NCBI GenBank assembly: GCA_038532435.1 | Contig: JBCBAP010000005.1 | Location: 38,907 to 102,906, forward strand | Direction: 5' to 3' | From: JBCBAP01 sp038532435 | GTDB taxonomy: Bacteria > Pseudomonadota > Alphaproteobacteria > Rhodobacterales > Rhodobacteraceae | DNA length: 64,000 nt | Part shown: piece by piece, positions 51,867 through 61,075 of the stretch | How positions within the stretch are numbered: position 1 is the stretch's first letter | Layout of the letters: each line of letters begins with the position of its first letter | Program-made: the position numbers and the translations under genes | Notes under the pieces: model-generated | What the model was told of the DNA's origin: nothing | Seen by the model: the letters and a program-made list of their open reading frames with translations, nothing else | The model's database searches: none

Positions 51867-53561
51867 CTAAACCTCGTCGGGGAAGTGCTTCATGGTAAGG
51901 CGGATGGGGTTCGGCGCGGCCTGCCCGAGGCCGCAGATCGACGCATCGGCCATCGCCTCGCACAGATCTTCGAGCAGGGGTTGATCCCAGCTGTCCGCCT
52001 GCATCAGCTTGACCGCCTTCTCGCAGCCGACGCGGCAGGGCGTGCACTGTCCACAGCTTTCATCCTCGAAGAAACGCAGCATGTTGAGGGCCGCATCCCG
52101 CGCCCGGTCCTGATCCGACAGGACGACAACAGCGGCGGAACCGATGAAGGTGCCATGTTCCTGCAACGTGTCGAAATCGAGCGGGACATCGTCCATGGAG
52201 GCGGGAAGCAGGCCGGAGGACGGACCACCGGGCTGGTAGGCCTTGAAGGCATGTCCGTCAAGCATCCCGCCCGCCATTTCAATCAGTTGCGCGATGGTCT
52301 GACCCGCGTCGGTCACGTAGACGCCCGGGTTCTTCACCCGACCGGAGACGGAGTAGGCCCGCATCCCCTTGCGCCCGTTGACGCCGTGATCGCCAAAGAC
52401 ACCTGGACCCTCCCGCACGATCCGCGCGATCCAGTAGAGCGTTTCCACATTGTGGACGAGGGTCGGGCGGTCGAAAATGCCGACCTGTGCCACATAGGGC
52501 GGACGGTGGCGCGGCAGGCCGCGCTTGCCCTCGATGCTCTCGATCATCGCCGACTCTTCGCCGCAGATGTAGGCTCCGGCCCCCCGGCGCAGGTCGATAT
52601 GTCCCGGCGGCACGATCCCCGCAGCCTCCAGCGCCGCGATCTCTCGCCGCAGCAGTTCCAGAACCGCGGGATATTCATCGCGCATGTAGATGAAGCAGGT
52701 CTCCGCCTCGACGGCCCACGCCGCGATCAGCATCCCTTCGAGGAAGAGGTGTGGATCCCGCTCGAGCACGTAGCGGTCCTTGAACGTGCCGGGCTCGCCC
52801 TCGTCGCCGTTCACCGCGAGGAAGCGCGGCCCCTCCGCGGCCCGGACGAAGGACCATTTGCGGCCGGAAGGGAACCCTGCCCCGCCCATCCCGCGCAGAC
52901 CGGAGCTCAGCACATCCTCCTGCACATCGTCCGGCGTGCGGCTTCCCTCGCGGAGCGCAAGCAACTGGTCGTAGCCCCCCGCAGCGCGGTAGGCGTCGAG
53001 CGCCATGTAGTCAGGCAGATGGGCGTGGGTGTCGTCCGCGGCAATTGCCCCGGCGACCTTCTCCGCCGTCGCGTGATCGATATGGTTATGTCCAAGCTCA
53101 AGCGTTGGGGCCGTGTCGCAGCGCCCCATGCAGGGCGCGCGGACCACCCGCACCTCCCGCCCGCCATTGTACTGCGCGGACAGCTCGGCCATCAGCTCCT
53201 GCGCACCCGCAAGCTCGCACGAGAGGCTGTCGCACACCCGGATCGTGAGGGCGGGGGGCATCTCCTCCCCTTCCTTCACCACGTCGAAATGGGCGTAGAA
53301 GGTCGCAACCTCGTACACTTCAGCCTGGCTCAGGCGCATCTCCTCGGCGAGCGCGCGAAGGTGGGCAGCGGAGAGGCCATGATAGCGGTCCTGGATCAGG
53401 TGCAGGAATTCGATGAGCAGATCACGCCGCCGGGGGCGATCGCCGAGCAGATCGCGCACCTCCGCAAGGGCTGCATCGTCGAACTGCCGCCCCTTTGGCG
53501 TCACCCGTCCCTTGCCCTTGCCGGATTTCCAGACGCCCTTGCGATCGTCGAGCGGTGCCAT
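51867..53561 (-). CDS. NuoE-NuoF fusion flavoprotein (FdsB/HoxF-like, NAD(P)H-binding)
   Basis: A 564-aa fusion. Residues about 30-165 form a NuoE/thioredoxin-like [2Fe-2S] domain with VCDSLSCELAGAQ and APCMGRCDTAP (four ligand cysteines). Residues about 205-560 form NuoF: FMN site GLRGMGGAGFPSGRKW, NGDEGEPGTFKDR, NADH site GAGAYICGEESAMIESIEG, and the N3-type [4Fe-4S] motif SCGQCTPCRVGC with ICGLG. This is the diaphorase of NAD-dependent formate dehydrogenase (FdsGB) or bidirectional hydrogenase (HoxF). No alpha subunit, NuoG or hydrogenase gene lies nearby; nearest neighbours are a lipoprotein and a secreted protein. Start 53561 is preceded by GGGAAGG. Confidence 0.85.
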   Translation of the reverse strand: MAPLDDRKGVWKSGKGKGRVTPKGRQFDDAALAEVRDLLGDRPRRRDLLIEFLHLIQDRYHGLSAAHLRALAEEMRLSQAEVYEVATFYAHFDVVKEGEEMPPALTIRVCDSLSCELAGAQELMAELSAQYNGGREVRVVRAPCMGRCDTAPTLELGHNHIDHATAEKVAGAIAADDTHAHLPDYMALDAYRAAGGYDQLLALREGSRTPDDVQEDVLSSGLRGMGGAGFPSGRKWSFVRAAEGPRFLAVNGDEGEPGTFKDRYVLERDPHLFLEGMLIAAWAVEAETCFIYMRDEYPAVLELLRREIAALEAAGIVPPGHIDLRRGAGAYICGEESAMIESIEGKRGLPRHRPPYVAQVGIFDRPTLVHNVETLYWIARIVREGPGVFGDHGVNGRKGMRAYSVSGRVKNPGVYVTDAGQTIAQLIEMAGGMLDGHAFKAYQPGGPSSGLLPASMDDVPLDFDTLQEHGTFIGSAAVVVLSDQDRARDAALNMLRFFEDESCGQCTPCRVGCEKAVKLMQADSWDQPLLEDLCEAMADASICGLGQAAPNPIRLTMKHFPDEV

Positions 53562-53768
53562 CGGCGCGATCCTTCCCAAATCGTTTCTAAGGGCGACCTT
53601 ACGGCGGGTGATGTGAGGCTGACACCTCAAAACCGACGAATTTCATCCTATCTGACACCCAAGCCTGGCGCGGATCGGAAACCTGTGCCGCGGATGTGAC
53701 CGACTGCACGGTCGCACCCGGCGCAAAGGCCCGCTACCCTGCGCCCGAACCAGCCGAAGGAGATCGCC

Positions 53769-54206
53769 TTGCGCCGCCTGTTGATGACCGCCCTTGCCCT
53801 GTCGCTGACCGCCCCGGGCGTTGTTTCGGCGGCGAGCCCTCTGCTGGAAGATGGTGACACGTTCATCACCGTGGATGACTGGAAGGACCGGGTCCTGGGC
53901 AAGACCGTCTACTATTTCATCGACGGCCAGTTCTTCGGGCGGGAATACTACGCGCAGGACGGTCAATCCGCCCGGTTCCAGCATGTCTCCGGCGCCTGCG
54001 CGGACGGGACATGGGGGTACGATGCGGCGACGCAGGTCTACTGCTTTGCCTGGCCGTCCAGCACCTCCTGCTTCCACCATATCCTGCGCGACGGGGCGAC
54101 GCTCATCATCGCGTCCGATCCGGATGGCGAGGGCGAGGAGCGCCCGCAGACCGTCGGCTCCATCGCCGATGGCGGGTTCACCTGCCAGGCTGGGCTCACC
54201 AGTTGA
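53769..54206 (+). CDS. Hypothetical secreted four-cysteine protein, paralogue A
   Basis: A 145-aa protein, TTG start at 53769 with AAGGAG upstream (alternative ATG 53784), signal peptide LLMTALALSLTAPGVVSA. The mature part reads DDWKDRVLGKTVYYFIDGQF, GACADGTWGYDAATQVYCF and SCFHHILRDG. It aligns by eye along its length with the protein at 56383-56793, including four cysteines. Stop and next start overlap (TTGA), so it is coupled to the DUF255 gene. Function unknown. Confidence 0.68.
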   Translation: MRRLLMTALALSLTAPGVVSAASPLLEDGDTFITVDDWKDRVLGKTVYYFIDGQFFGREYYAQDGQSARFQHVSGACADGTWGYDAATQVYCFAWPSSTSCFHHILRDGATLIIASDPDGEGEERPQTVGSIADGGFTCQAGLTS

Positions 54207-56386
54207 TCCGGCAACCGCCGGGATCCGCCCGCGACCCCGATCTCCATGGCGCGCTGGCGCTTGCCTTCGGGGAAAAGCCCGAGGGCTACACCCCGCGCAC
54301 CCACCTGATGGACGGCGACGGCCCGCGCTATGTCAACCGCCTGATCCGGGAAGCCTCCCCCTACCTCGAGCAGCACGCCCACAACCCGGTGGACTGGTGG
54401 CCCTGGGGGGACGCGGCCTTGGAAGAGGCCGCGCGGCGCGACGTCCCCGTGTTCCTGTCCGCAGGCTACGCCACGTGCCACTGGTGCCACGTGATGGAGG
54501 AAGAGAGCTTCGACAATGAGGAGGTTGCAGCTCTTCTCAACACCCATTTCGTACCGGTGAAGCTGGATCGGGAAAGCCGGCCGGACATCGACCAGCTCTA
54601 CATCCTTGCCACCATGATCCAGAACCGGCACGCGGGCTGGCCGAATTCGGTCTGGCTGATGCCGGACGGGCGGCCCTTCCACACCGGCACCTACTTCCCG
54701 CGGCCGCAGTTCGTTCAGGTTCTGGGGGCCATCGCCCAGGGCTGGGCGGGCAAGGCCCGGGAGGAATTCGAGGGGTTTGCAACCCGCCTCAGCGATGCCA
54801 TCGCAGGGATCAGCGCCCAACCGGTCCCCGAGGCCGACATCGCGGACACGCCTGCGGCGGCGCTTGCGCAACTGGGACAAGCGTTCAACGCGGCGCATGG
54901 TGGCTTTTCCCCGGGCACCCAGTTCCCGCAGGAGGGCAACCTCGCCTTCCTCCTGGACCACTGGCGGCGTGGCGGGCCGGAGGACGCACTGCGGATCGCC
55001 GACAAGACGCTCAGCGAGATCGCGGCGGGAGGCATCCACGACCATGTCGGCGGCGGGTTTCATCGCTACACGGTCGATGTGAACTGGCGCACGCCGCACT
55101 TCGAGAAGATGCTCTACAATCAAGCGCTTCTGACGCGGAACTTTGCGGAGATCCATCAAATCACCGGTGCGACTTCAGCGGCCCGCGCGGTCGCCCGCTG
55201 CATCGACTACGTGCTGCGCGACATGACGGCGGCGGATGGCGCCTTCTTCTCTGCGGAGGATGCGGACAGTCTCGACGGGACCGGCAAGCTCGAGGAAGGG
55301 GCATTCTACGTCTGGACGCCGAAGGCGATGGCGCAGGCGTTCCCCGAGGATGCGGAATGGGCAATCGCCACGCTCGGCGCGCGCGAACCTGCGACGCTTG
55401 AGGCGGGGCCCGTCGCGCACCTCAAACCGGGCAGCGATCCGGACTGGGCGCGGCTCGATCCACTGCTCGACGGGCTGCTGGATGTTCGGGATGGCAGGTC
55501 CCGCCCCCTTCGCGACGAGAAGGTGATTGGCGGCTGGAACGGCCTGATGATCCGCGCCATGGCGGAGGCGGGGATCCTCTTCGACCGCCCGGACTGGACG
55601 GAGGCCGCGCGCACGGCGCTCGACGGGGTGATGGCCCGGCTTGGCCCCGTTGATGCCCTCTCGCGCTACCATGCGGGAGGTGCCGCGCGGGAGGATGCAA
55701 ACCTGTCGGACCATGCCTGGCTCGGCCTCGCGGCACTCGCGCTCGACGATCTGGCCCTGGCCGAGGAACTCGCCCACGCGATAGTCGCCCGCTTCGCCCT
55801 GCCCGACGGGCGCATGGCGCTGATGCGGGAGGGCGCGCCGCTTGGCCCGGTGATGGAGACGGAGGATGGCGCGGTACCCTCCGGCGAGTCTTCCGCGCTG
55901 GAGCTTTTGGTAGCTCTGTCGCAGCGGGGGGGACCAGCACAGCTTCACCCGCCGATGCATGCGCTCGCCGCAGCGCTGTCGGGACGGATCGCGGAGACGC
56001 CGATCGCCCGGCTCGAGGCGCTGACCGCCTCCCGTGCCCTCGCCGACGGCGCTGCTGGTGCGGTCCGGTTCGTGGGCGACGGGGCGGTGCGGGTCGCTCT
56101 GCGCCAGACGGAGGCCGGCGCGCTGCTTGCTGTTCGGATCGCCGAAGGCTGGCACCTCGCAGCCAGCGCAGAACAGGACCTCGTCCCCCCCGAGCTGACC
56201 GGGGCGGAGACGGAGTGGCCCGAGCCGGTACCCTGGACCGACGGGAGTGGCCACACCTCTGCGGTGCACAAGGGCCGCTTTGACCTGGTGCTGCGCGCGC
56301 CAACGGCGGAGGTGACCTTGCACCTTCAGGCCTGTTCTGAAAGCCTGTGCCTGACCCCCGAAACCGTCAGGATCCGCCTATCATGA
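54203..56386 (+). CDS. DUF255/thioredoxin-domain protein (YyaL/SSP411 type)
   Basis: A 727-aa protein from TTG 54203 (ATG 54308 gives 692 aa and starts near the family N-terminus). The DUF255 domain shows NRLIREASPYLEQHAHNPVD in part and a thioredoxin-like CxxC in YATCHWCHVMEEESFDN, followed by the family's (alpha/alpha)6-barrel region with HFEKMLYNQALL and GGWNGLMIRAMAEAG. No signal peptide, so probably cytoplasmic. Function unknown; some members are called cellobiose epimerase-like. It is flanked by two paralogous secreted proteins with which it shares 4-base overlaps. Confidence 0.85.
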   Translation: MIRQPPGSARDPDLHGALALAFGEKPEGYTPRTHLMDGDGPRYVNRLIREASPYLEQHAHNPVDWWPWGDAALEEAARRDVPVFLSAGYATCHWCHVMEEESFDNEEVAALLNTHFVPVKLDRESRPDIDQLYILATMIQNRHAGWPNSVWLMPDGRPFHTGTYFPRPQFVQVLGAIAQGWAGKAREEFEGFATRLSDAIAGISAQPVPEADIADTPAAALAQLGQAFNAAHGGFSPGTQFPQEGNLAFLLDHWRRGGPEDALRIADKTLSEIAAGGIHDHVGGGFHRYTVDVNWRTPHFEKMLYNQALLTRNFAEIHQITGATSAARAVARCIDYVLRDMTAADGAFFSAEDADSLDGTGKLEEGAFYVWTPKAMAQAFPEDAEWAIATLGAREPATLEAGPVAHLKPGSDPDWARLDPLLDGLLDVRDGRSRPLRDEKVIGGWNGLMIRAMAEAGILFDRPDWTEAARTALDGVMARLGPVDALSRYHAGGAAREDANLSDHAWLGLAALALDDLALAEELAHAIVARFALPDGRMALMREGAPLGPVMETEDGAVPSGESSALELLVALSQRGGPAQLHPPMHALAAALSGRIAETPIARLEALTASRALADGAAGAVRFVGDGAVRVALRQTEAGALLAVRIAEGWHLAASAEQDLVPPELTGAETEWPEPVPWTDGSGHTSAVHKGRFDLVLRAPTAEVTLHLQACSESLCLTPETVRIRLS

Positions 56387-56793
56387 CCAGACTGACCGCC
56401 GCCATCCTCGCCGCAGCCGCCCTGGCTCTGCCTGCCGCAGGTGGCGAGGAGCGCATTCTGTCCCCGGATGAATTCGAAGATTTCACAGAAGGGTACACGA
56501 TGCGCTTCATCCAGGATGGACGCTTCGTCGGGGCCGAGATGTTCCTGCCCGGGCGGCGCGTGACCTGGCAGTATTCCAACGGGGCCTGCACCGGGGGCGG
56601 CTGGTATGCCGAAGAGGGTGCGATCTGTTTTGTCTATATCGACAGCCCGGATCCGCAATGCTGGCACTTCCTGGAACGGGACGGGCGCTATTTCGCGCGG
56701 CTGCGCGGATCGGAGGATCCGGTCGCCGATTACGAGCTGACGAGCCGCGACCGGGCACCGCTGCAGTGCGGTGATCCGGGGCTCGACACCTGA
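56383..56793 (+). CDS. Hypothetical secreted four-cysteine protein, paralogue B
   Basis: A 136-aa protein with signal peptide (LTAAILAAAALALPAAGG). The ATG at 56383 overlaps the DUF255 stop. Core: SPDEFEDFTEGYTMRFIQDG, VTWQYSNGACTGGGWYAEEG, AICFVYIDSPDPQCWHFLER and a terminal LQCGD. The spacing and four cysteines match the protein at 53769-54206. Ends five bases before the stop of the convergent xseA gene. Function unknown. Confidence 0.7.
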   Translation: MTRLTAAILAAAALALPAAGGEERILSPDEFEDFTEGYTMRFIQDGRFVGAEMFLPGRRVTWQYSNGACTGGGWYAEEGAICFVYIDSPDPQCWHFLERDGRYFARLRGSEDPVADYELTSRDRAPLQCGDPGLDT

Positions 56794-56798
56794 GCGCG

Positions 56799-58367
56799 TC
56801 AGAAAAGGCTGCCCTGATCGGGCGGCGGCTTCTTTGCCGCCTTCGCCCGCTTCGGCGGCGGCGCAGCTGACGGGGTGACGGCGACACGGGCCCCGTCCCG
56901 GAACTCGATCTCCAGCGCGGACTGAGCCTCGGCTTCTTTTCCGTCGGAGATCACGGCTCCCGCCCCGTCCCGGACGACCGCGTAACCGCGCGCAAGCGTG
57001 GCGCGGTAGCTGAGCGTCTCAAGTACCCTGGAAAGCGCGCTCAGCCGGTCGGCACGTTCTTCCACGAGGGCGGATCGGGTGCCGTCGAGCCGGGTGCCGA
57101 GGCGCTCGAGCTCCCGCCTGCCATCGGCCACGGGCCGGGCAAGCGCGGTGGGGCGCAGGCGCGCGGCCGTCGACTGTACCCTTTCCCGCGCACGATCGAC
57201 GCTCCGGCTGAGCGCCGGGGCCAGCCGGAGCGCCATCGCCCAGAGCCTGTCCGATTTGCGCGCCATCCCCTGCGTCAGAAGCTGTGGGCCGAAACGCCCC
57301 GCATCGCCCCGTGCAAGCTCAAGCCGCTTGGCCCTTGCGAAGGACAACAGCGCCTGGGGCAGCCGTGTACTTGCGTAGTCGAGCCGCTGGGACCGCTCCG
57401 CAACCAGCGCCTCCGGTCGCGGCAGGGCGCGGGCGAGGTCCGTGAGCCGCTCCCGCCGCCGTTCGAGCATGCGGGCCACCCCACGGCGGCGCCGTTCCTC
57501 CAGCCCGGCAACCGTGGCCAGCAGCTCCGCCCGGACCGGCACGGCCATTTCCGCAGCCGCCGTGGGTGTCGGCGCGCGCCTGTCGGCGGCAAAGTCGATG
57601 AGCGTTGTGTCCGTCTCGTGCCCGACGGCGGAGATGAGCGGGATCCGGCTCTCCGCCGCTGCCCGCACGACCACCTCCTCGTTGAACCCCCAAAGGTCCT
57701 CGAGACTGCCACCGCCCCGCGCAACGATGATCAGATCCGGCCGCGGCAGCGCGCCACCGGGCGTCAGGGCGTTGAATCCGGCGATGGCGCGGGACACCTC
57801 CGGCGCGCATTTCTCGCCCTGCACGGCCACGGGCCAGACCAGCACCTTGCGGGGAAACCGGTCGCGCAGCCGGTGCAGGATATCCCGGATTACCGCACCG
57901 GAGGGCGACGTCACGACCCCGATCACCTCCGGCAAGAAGGGCAGGGGCCGCTTGCGCTCCGCATCGAAGAGACCTTCGGCGGTCAGCTGGGCCTTGCGCT
58001 TCTCCAGCATCGCCATCAGGGCCCCGACGCCCGCCGGGGCGATATGTTCGATCACGAGCTGGTAGCGGGACTGCCCGGGGAAGGTCGTCAGGCGCCCGGT
58101 GGCGACGACCTCCATGCCCTCCTCCGGCTGGGTCCGCAGGCCCGCCGCGACCCCCTTCCAGACGACGGCCGCGAGCACGGCCCGGTCATCCTTGAGATCG
58201 AGGTAGAGGTGGCCGGACCGGGGCCGCGACACCCGCCCGACCTCGCCCCGCACACGGACGTGGGGAAAGCCGCCCTCCACCGCGCGCTTTACCGCGCCGG
58301 ACAGTTCGGTGACCGTGAATTCGGGGGCGTTCTGACCCGGATCGGGATCGTCGAAGAGCTCGCTCAT
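56799..58367 (-). CDS. xseA: Exodeoxyribonuclease VII large subunit
   Basis: A 522-aa XseA: N-terminal OB fold (FTVTELSGAVKRAVEGGFPH; GHLYLDLKDDRAVLAAVVWK, about residues 17-77), catalytic core with LPEVIGVVTSPSGAVIRDIL and ARGGGSLEDLWGFNEEVVVR (about 145-240), GHETDTTLIDFAADRRAPTPTAAAE in part, then the helical region and C-terminal ARGYAVVRDG. Start 58367 (MSELFDDPD). Degrades single-stranded DNA with XseB, whose gene is not here. The frame stays open for 1.2 kb upstream but that is only the purD antisense strand. Confidence 0.95.
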   Translation of the reverse strand: MSELFDDPDPGQNAPEFTVTELSGAVKRAVEGGFPHVRVRGEVGRVSRPRSGHLYLDLKDDRAVLAAVVWKGVAAGLRTQPEEGMEVVATGRLTTFPGQSRYQLVIEHIAPAGVGALMAMLEKRKAQLTAEGLFDAERKRPLPFLPEVIGVVTSPSGAVIRDILHRLRDRFPRKVLVWPVAVQGEKCAPEVSRAIAGFNALTPGGALPRPDLIIVARGGGSLEDLWGFNEEVVVRAAAESRIPLISAVGHETDTTLIDFAADRRAPTPTAAAEMAVPVRAELLATVAGLEERRRRGVARMLERRRERLTDLARALPRPEALVAERSQRLDYASTRLPQALLSFARAKRLELARGDAGRFGPQLLTQGMARKSDRLWAMALRLAPALSRSVDRARERVQSTAARLRPTALARPVADGRRELERLGTRLDGTRSALVEERADRLSALSRVLETLSYRATLARGYAVVRDGAGAVISDGKEAEAQSALEIEFRDGARVAVTPSAAPPPKRAKAAKKPPPDQGSLF

Positions 58368-58535
58368 GGGCCGAACCCTAGCGGGCGCGCGCCGTTGGGG
58401 CCAGAGGTCACGGCGTCGATTTGTGCGACGCAGGGAGGCGCGCGCCCTCGGACGGGGCGCGGATCGCACCGTGCCACCTTGCCCCAACCGCTTCACCGCC
58501 GTAGAACCGCGCAAACGAACAACGGGCGGCTTTCC

Positions 58536-59801
58536 ATGAACATCCTCATCCTCGGAAGCGGCGGGCGGGAACACGCGCTCGCCTGGGCGATCGCGCAGAA
58601 CCCGCGGTGCGACAAGCTCTTCTGCGCCCCGGGCAATGCAGGCATGGCAGAGGTGGCGACCTGCGCCCGGCTGGATCCGGAGGACGCGGCGGAGGTGCTG
58701 GATTTCTGCGCGACCCGCGCCATCGATTTCGTGGTCATCGGTCCCGAAGCACCGCTCGCGGCGGGCGTCTCCGACGCGCTGCGCGACGCGGGCCTGCTGA
58801 CCTTCGGCCCCAGCAAGGCAGCAGCGCAGCTTGAGGCCTCCAAGGCGTTCACCAAGGCAATCTGCGACGCGGCAGGGGCACCGACGGCGGCGTACCGGCA
58901 CTTCACCGATGCGCAGGCTGCGCGGGACTATGTGCGCACCCAGGGTGCGCCGATCGTGGTCAAGGCCGACGGCCTTGCGGCGGGAAAGGGGGTCATCGTC
59001 GCGATGACCGAGGCCGAGGCGCTCGCCGCCCTCGACGACATGTTCGGGGGCGCCTTCGGCGGGGCCGGGGCGGAGGTTGTGATCGAGGAGTTCATGACCG
59101 GCGAGGAAGCCTCCCTCTTCGTCCTGACGGACGGCAAGGCGGTGCTGCCGCTCGCCTCCGCCCAGGATCACAAGCGGGCCTTCGACGGGGACGAGGGGCC
59201 GAACACGGGCGGTATGGGTGCCTATTCGCCCGCCCCGATCATGACCCCAGAGGTCACGGAGCGGGCGCTGCGCGAGATCGTGCAGCCCACGCTGGCGGAG
59301 ATGGCACGCCGCGGCACGCCCTACCAGGGGGTGCTCTATGCGGGGCTGATGATCGAAGATGGCGCGCCGAGGCTCGTGGAGTACAACGCCCGGTTCGGCG
59401 ATCCGGAGTGCCAGGTGCTGATGATGCGGCTGGGCGGACAGATCCTCGATGCCCTTCTCGCCACCGCGCGTGATGCGCTCGACAGTTTCCACCTGAACTG
59501 GGCCGATGACCATGCGATCACCGTGGTGATGGCGGCGGAGGGCTATCCGGACAGCTACGCCAAGGGGCAGGAGATCCGCGGCCTCGACGCGGCCCAGCAA
59601 GACGCCCACACGAAGATCTTCCACGCTGGCACGGCTCTGGCGGACGGGGCACTGATCTCAAACGGTGGACGTGTTCTGAATGTAAGCGCGCGGGGCGACA
59701 GCCTGCGCGCGGCGCGGGACCGGGCCTACCGGGCCGTGGATGCGGTGGACTGGCCGGGCGCGATGGTGCGGCGGGACATCGGCTGGCGGGCGCTGGACTG
59801 A
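58536..59801 (+). CDS. purD: Phosphoribosylamine--glycine ligase
   Basis: A 421-aa ATP-grasp enzyme of purine synthesis. N-terminal GSGGREHALAWAI (about residues 6-18), APGNAGMAEV, GPEAPLAAG, ATP-grasp VVKADGLAAGKGVIVA (about 141-156), EEASLFVLTDGK and the conserved GPNTGGMGAYSP and EYNARFGDPECQ. ATG 58536 is chosen over a longer frame that overlaps xseA. Divergent from xseA with 168 bases between starts. Confidence 0.96.
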   Translation: MNILILGSGGREHALAWAIAQNPRCDKLFCAPGNAGMAEVATCARLDPEDAAEVLDFCATRAIDFVVIGPEAPLAAGVSDALRDAGLLTFGPSKAAAQLEASKAFTKAICDAAGAPTAAYRHFTDAQAARDYVRTQGAPIVVKADGLAAGKGVIVAMTEAEALAALDDMFGGAFGGAGAEVVIEEFMTGEEASLFVLTDGKAVLPLASAQDHKRAFDGDEGPNTGGMGAYSPAPIMTPEVTERALREIVQPTLAEMARRGTPYQGVLYAGLMIEDGAPRLVEYNARFGDPECQVLMMRLGGQILDALLATARDALDSFHLNWADDHAITVVMAAEGYPDSYAKGQEIRGLDAAQQDAHTKIFHAGTALADGALISNGGRVLNVSARGDSLRAARDRAYRAVDAVDWPGAMVRRDIGWRALD

Positions 59802-59862
59802 GGCAACCGGCCCGGGAGCCGTCTTCGACCGTCCCCATCTCGCGCCATGACGTGCGGCGGTG

Positions 59863-60555
59863 TCAGCCCGCCGCGGTGCAGGCCATGGCCCGGGCAAAGC
59901 CCTCGGGATCCGCGGGCAGGCCGAGCGGGTCGAACCAGATCTCACCATCCTCAAGCCGGCTCACCAAGATTTCCCGCCAGCGGGCATCGGCGGTCACGAT
60001 CTCCGGCCCCGCGCCGCAGTCCCGCACACCGCCGGAGATGAAGTCCTCGCCAATGCGGTGGTTCGAGAGACCAAAGCGGGAGGCGATCTGTACGAGCGTG
60101 CCGTCCCGCAGGGTCCAGATCCTCAGGATGCCCCCGATGTGCGGGGTCTCCACGTAGGCATAGTCCGGCCGCCCGTCCCCGTCGAAATCCGCTCCGCCCA
60201 CGGGCGCGAGCCAGCGGTTCGACCGCCCGATGAACGGCGTCGTTGCGTGTGGACCAAGCTCCCCGCTCAGGTCATAGACGCGAAGGGCTGCCCCGCGCCT
60301 GTCATGGGCGACGACGGTGATCGCGTCCGGCACCCCGTCCCCGGTCATGTCAAAGAGCCGGGGGGCTGTGTCCTCGAACACAAGGGGAGGCGAGAGGGTC
60401 AGCTCCTCTTGCCCCACATGCAGGGTCGTCCAGTTGAACGACTTGCCGAGGACCAGATGCCCGTAGCGCGTGGTCTCCCCGCTGTAGCGCAGCGCGGGCT
60501 CCGCCGTCGCCGCACCACCCGCGAGGAGCGCAAGCGCGGCGAGTGTGCGGATCAA
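59863..60555 (-). CDS. Secreted FG-GAP/VCBS-like repeat protein
   Basis: A 230-aa protein with signal peptide (LAALALLAGGAATA) and two calcium-binding FG-GAP/VCBS-type repeats: FDMTGDGVPDAITVV (about residues 68-82) and ADFDGDGRPDYAYVE (about 117-131). The rest resembles a beta-propeller fragment. Exported and perhaps surface/periplasmic. Its start overlaps the ferredoxin stop by ATGA. Confidence 0.78.
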   Translation of the reverse strand: MIRTLAALALLAGGAATAEPALRYSGETTRYGHLVLGKSFNWTTLHVGQEELTLSPPLVFEDTAPRLFDMTGDGVPDAITVVAHDRRGAALRVYDLSGELGPHATTPFIGRSNRWLAPVGGADFDGDGRPDYAYVETPHIGGILRIWTLRDGTLVQIASRFGLSNHRIGEDFISGGVRDCGAGPEIVTADARWREILVSRLEDGEIWFDPLGLPADPEGFARAMACTAAG

Positions 60556-60875
60556 ATCTGCTTCTCGGGCATCTGCACGACGAGCCCGTCAAGCTCATCG
60601 GTGACCTTGAGCTGGCAGGTCAGGCGCGACCGCGCCGGATCCGGCTGCCACGCGAAATCGAGCATATCTTCCTCCATCGCGTCCTTCTCCGGCAGCTTGG
60701 AGGTCCATGCGGGATCCACATAGACATGGCAGGTCGAACAGGCGCAGGCGCCGCCACAGTCGGCCTCGATCCCGGGCACGTTATTGTCCCGTGCCCCTTC
60801 CATGACCGTGAGGCCGTTGGCCACCTCGACCTCATGCTTGGTGCCGTTATGCTCGATATAGGTGATCTTCGCCAT
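60552..60875 (-). CDS. 2Fe-2S ferredoxin (adrenodoxin type)
   Basis: A 107-aa plant/adrenodoxin-type ferredoxin with the cluster motif EADCGGACACSTCHVYVD (C-x5-C-x2-C, about residues 39-49) and the later RLTCQLKVTDELDGLVV (fourth ligand Cys about 86). Likely electron donor for iron-sulfur assembly or P450/Rieske enzymes; which partner cannot be told here. First gene of a two-gene unit with the FG-GAP protein. Confidence 0.92.
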   Translation of the reverse strand: MAKITYIEHNGTKHEVEVANGLTVMEGARDNNVPGIEADCGGACACSTCHVYVDPAWTSKLPEKDAMEEDMLDFAWQPDPARSRLTCQLKVTDELDGLVVQMPEKQI

Positions 60876-61075
60876 TGTGCGTCCTGCTCCACCGTTCCCG
60901 TCCTGTCGGAGAGTTCTAGTCTGCCCCGCGCCCGGGGACCAGTGACATTTGCCGCGGCCAATGCGCCGGGCCGGTCACGGTCTGGCGAGACGCCCAACCG
61001 TTAACCAATTGCACGGGATTGCTTAGAATTTTAGCGGTATTTGGCGTAAATCTGTCGGCAATCGGAGGGGTGTCG

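Noticed and set aside
51867..53561. Complex I (nuo) operon fragment
   Set aside because: NuoE and NuoF are fused here and no other nuo genes are adjacent; Fds/Hox type is a better fit.
57618..58535. Long plus-strand extension of the purD frame (and the matching long minus-strand frame of xseA)
   Set aside because: High GC makes both strands open; purD similarity starts at ATG 58536 and xseA similarity at 58367. The extensions have no domain similarity.
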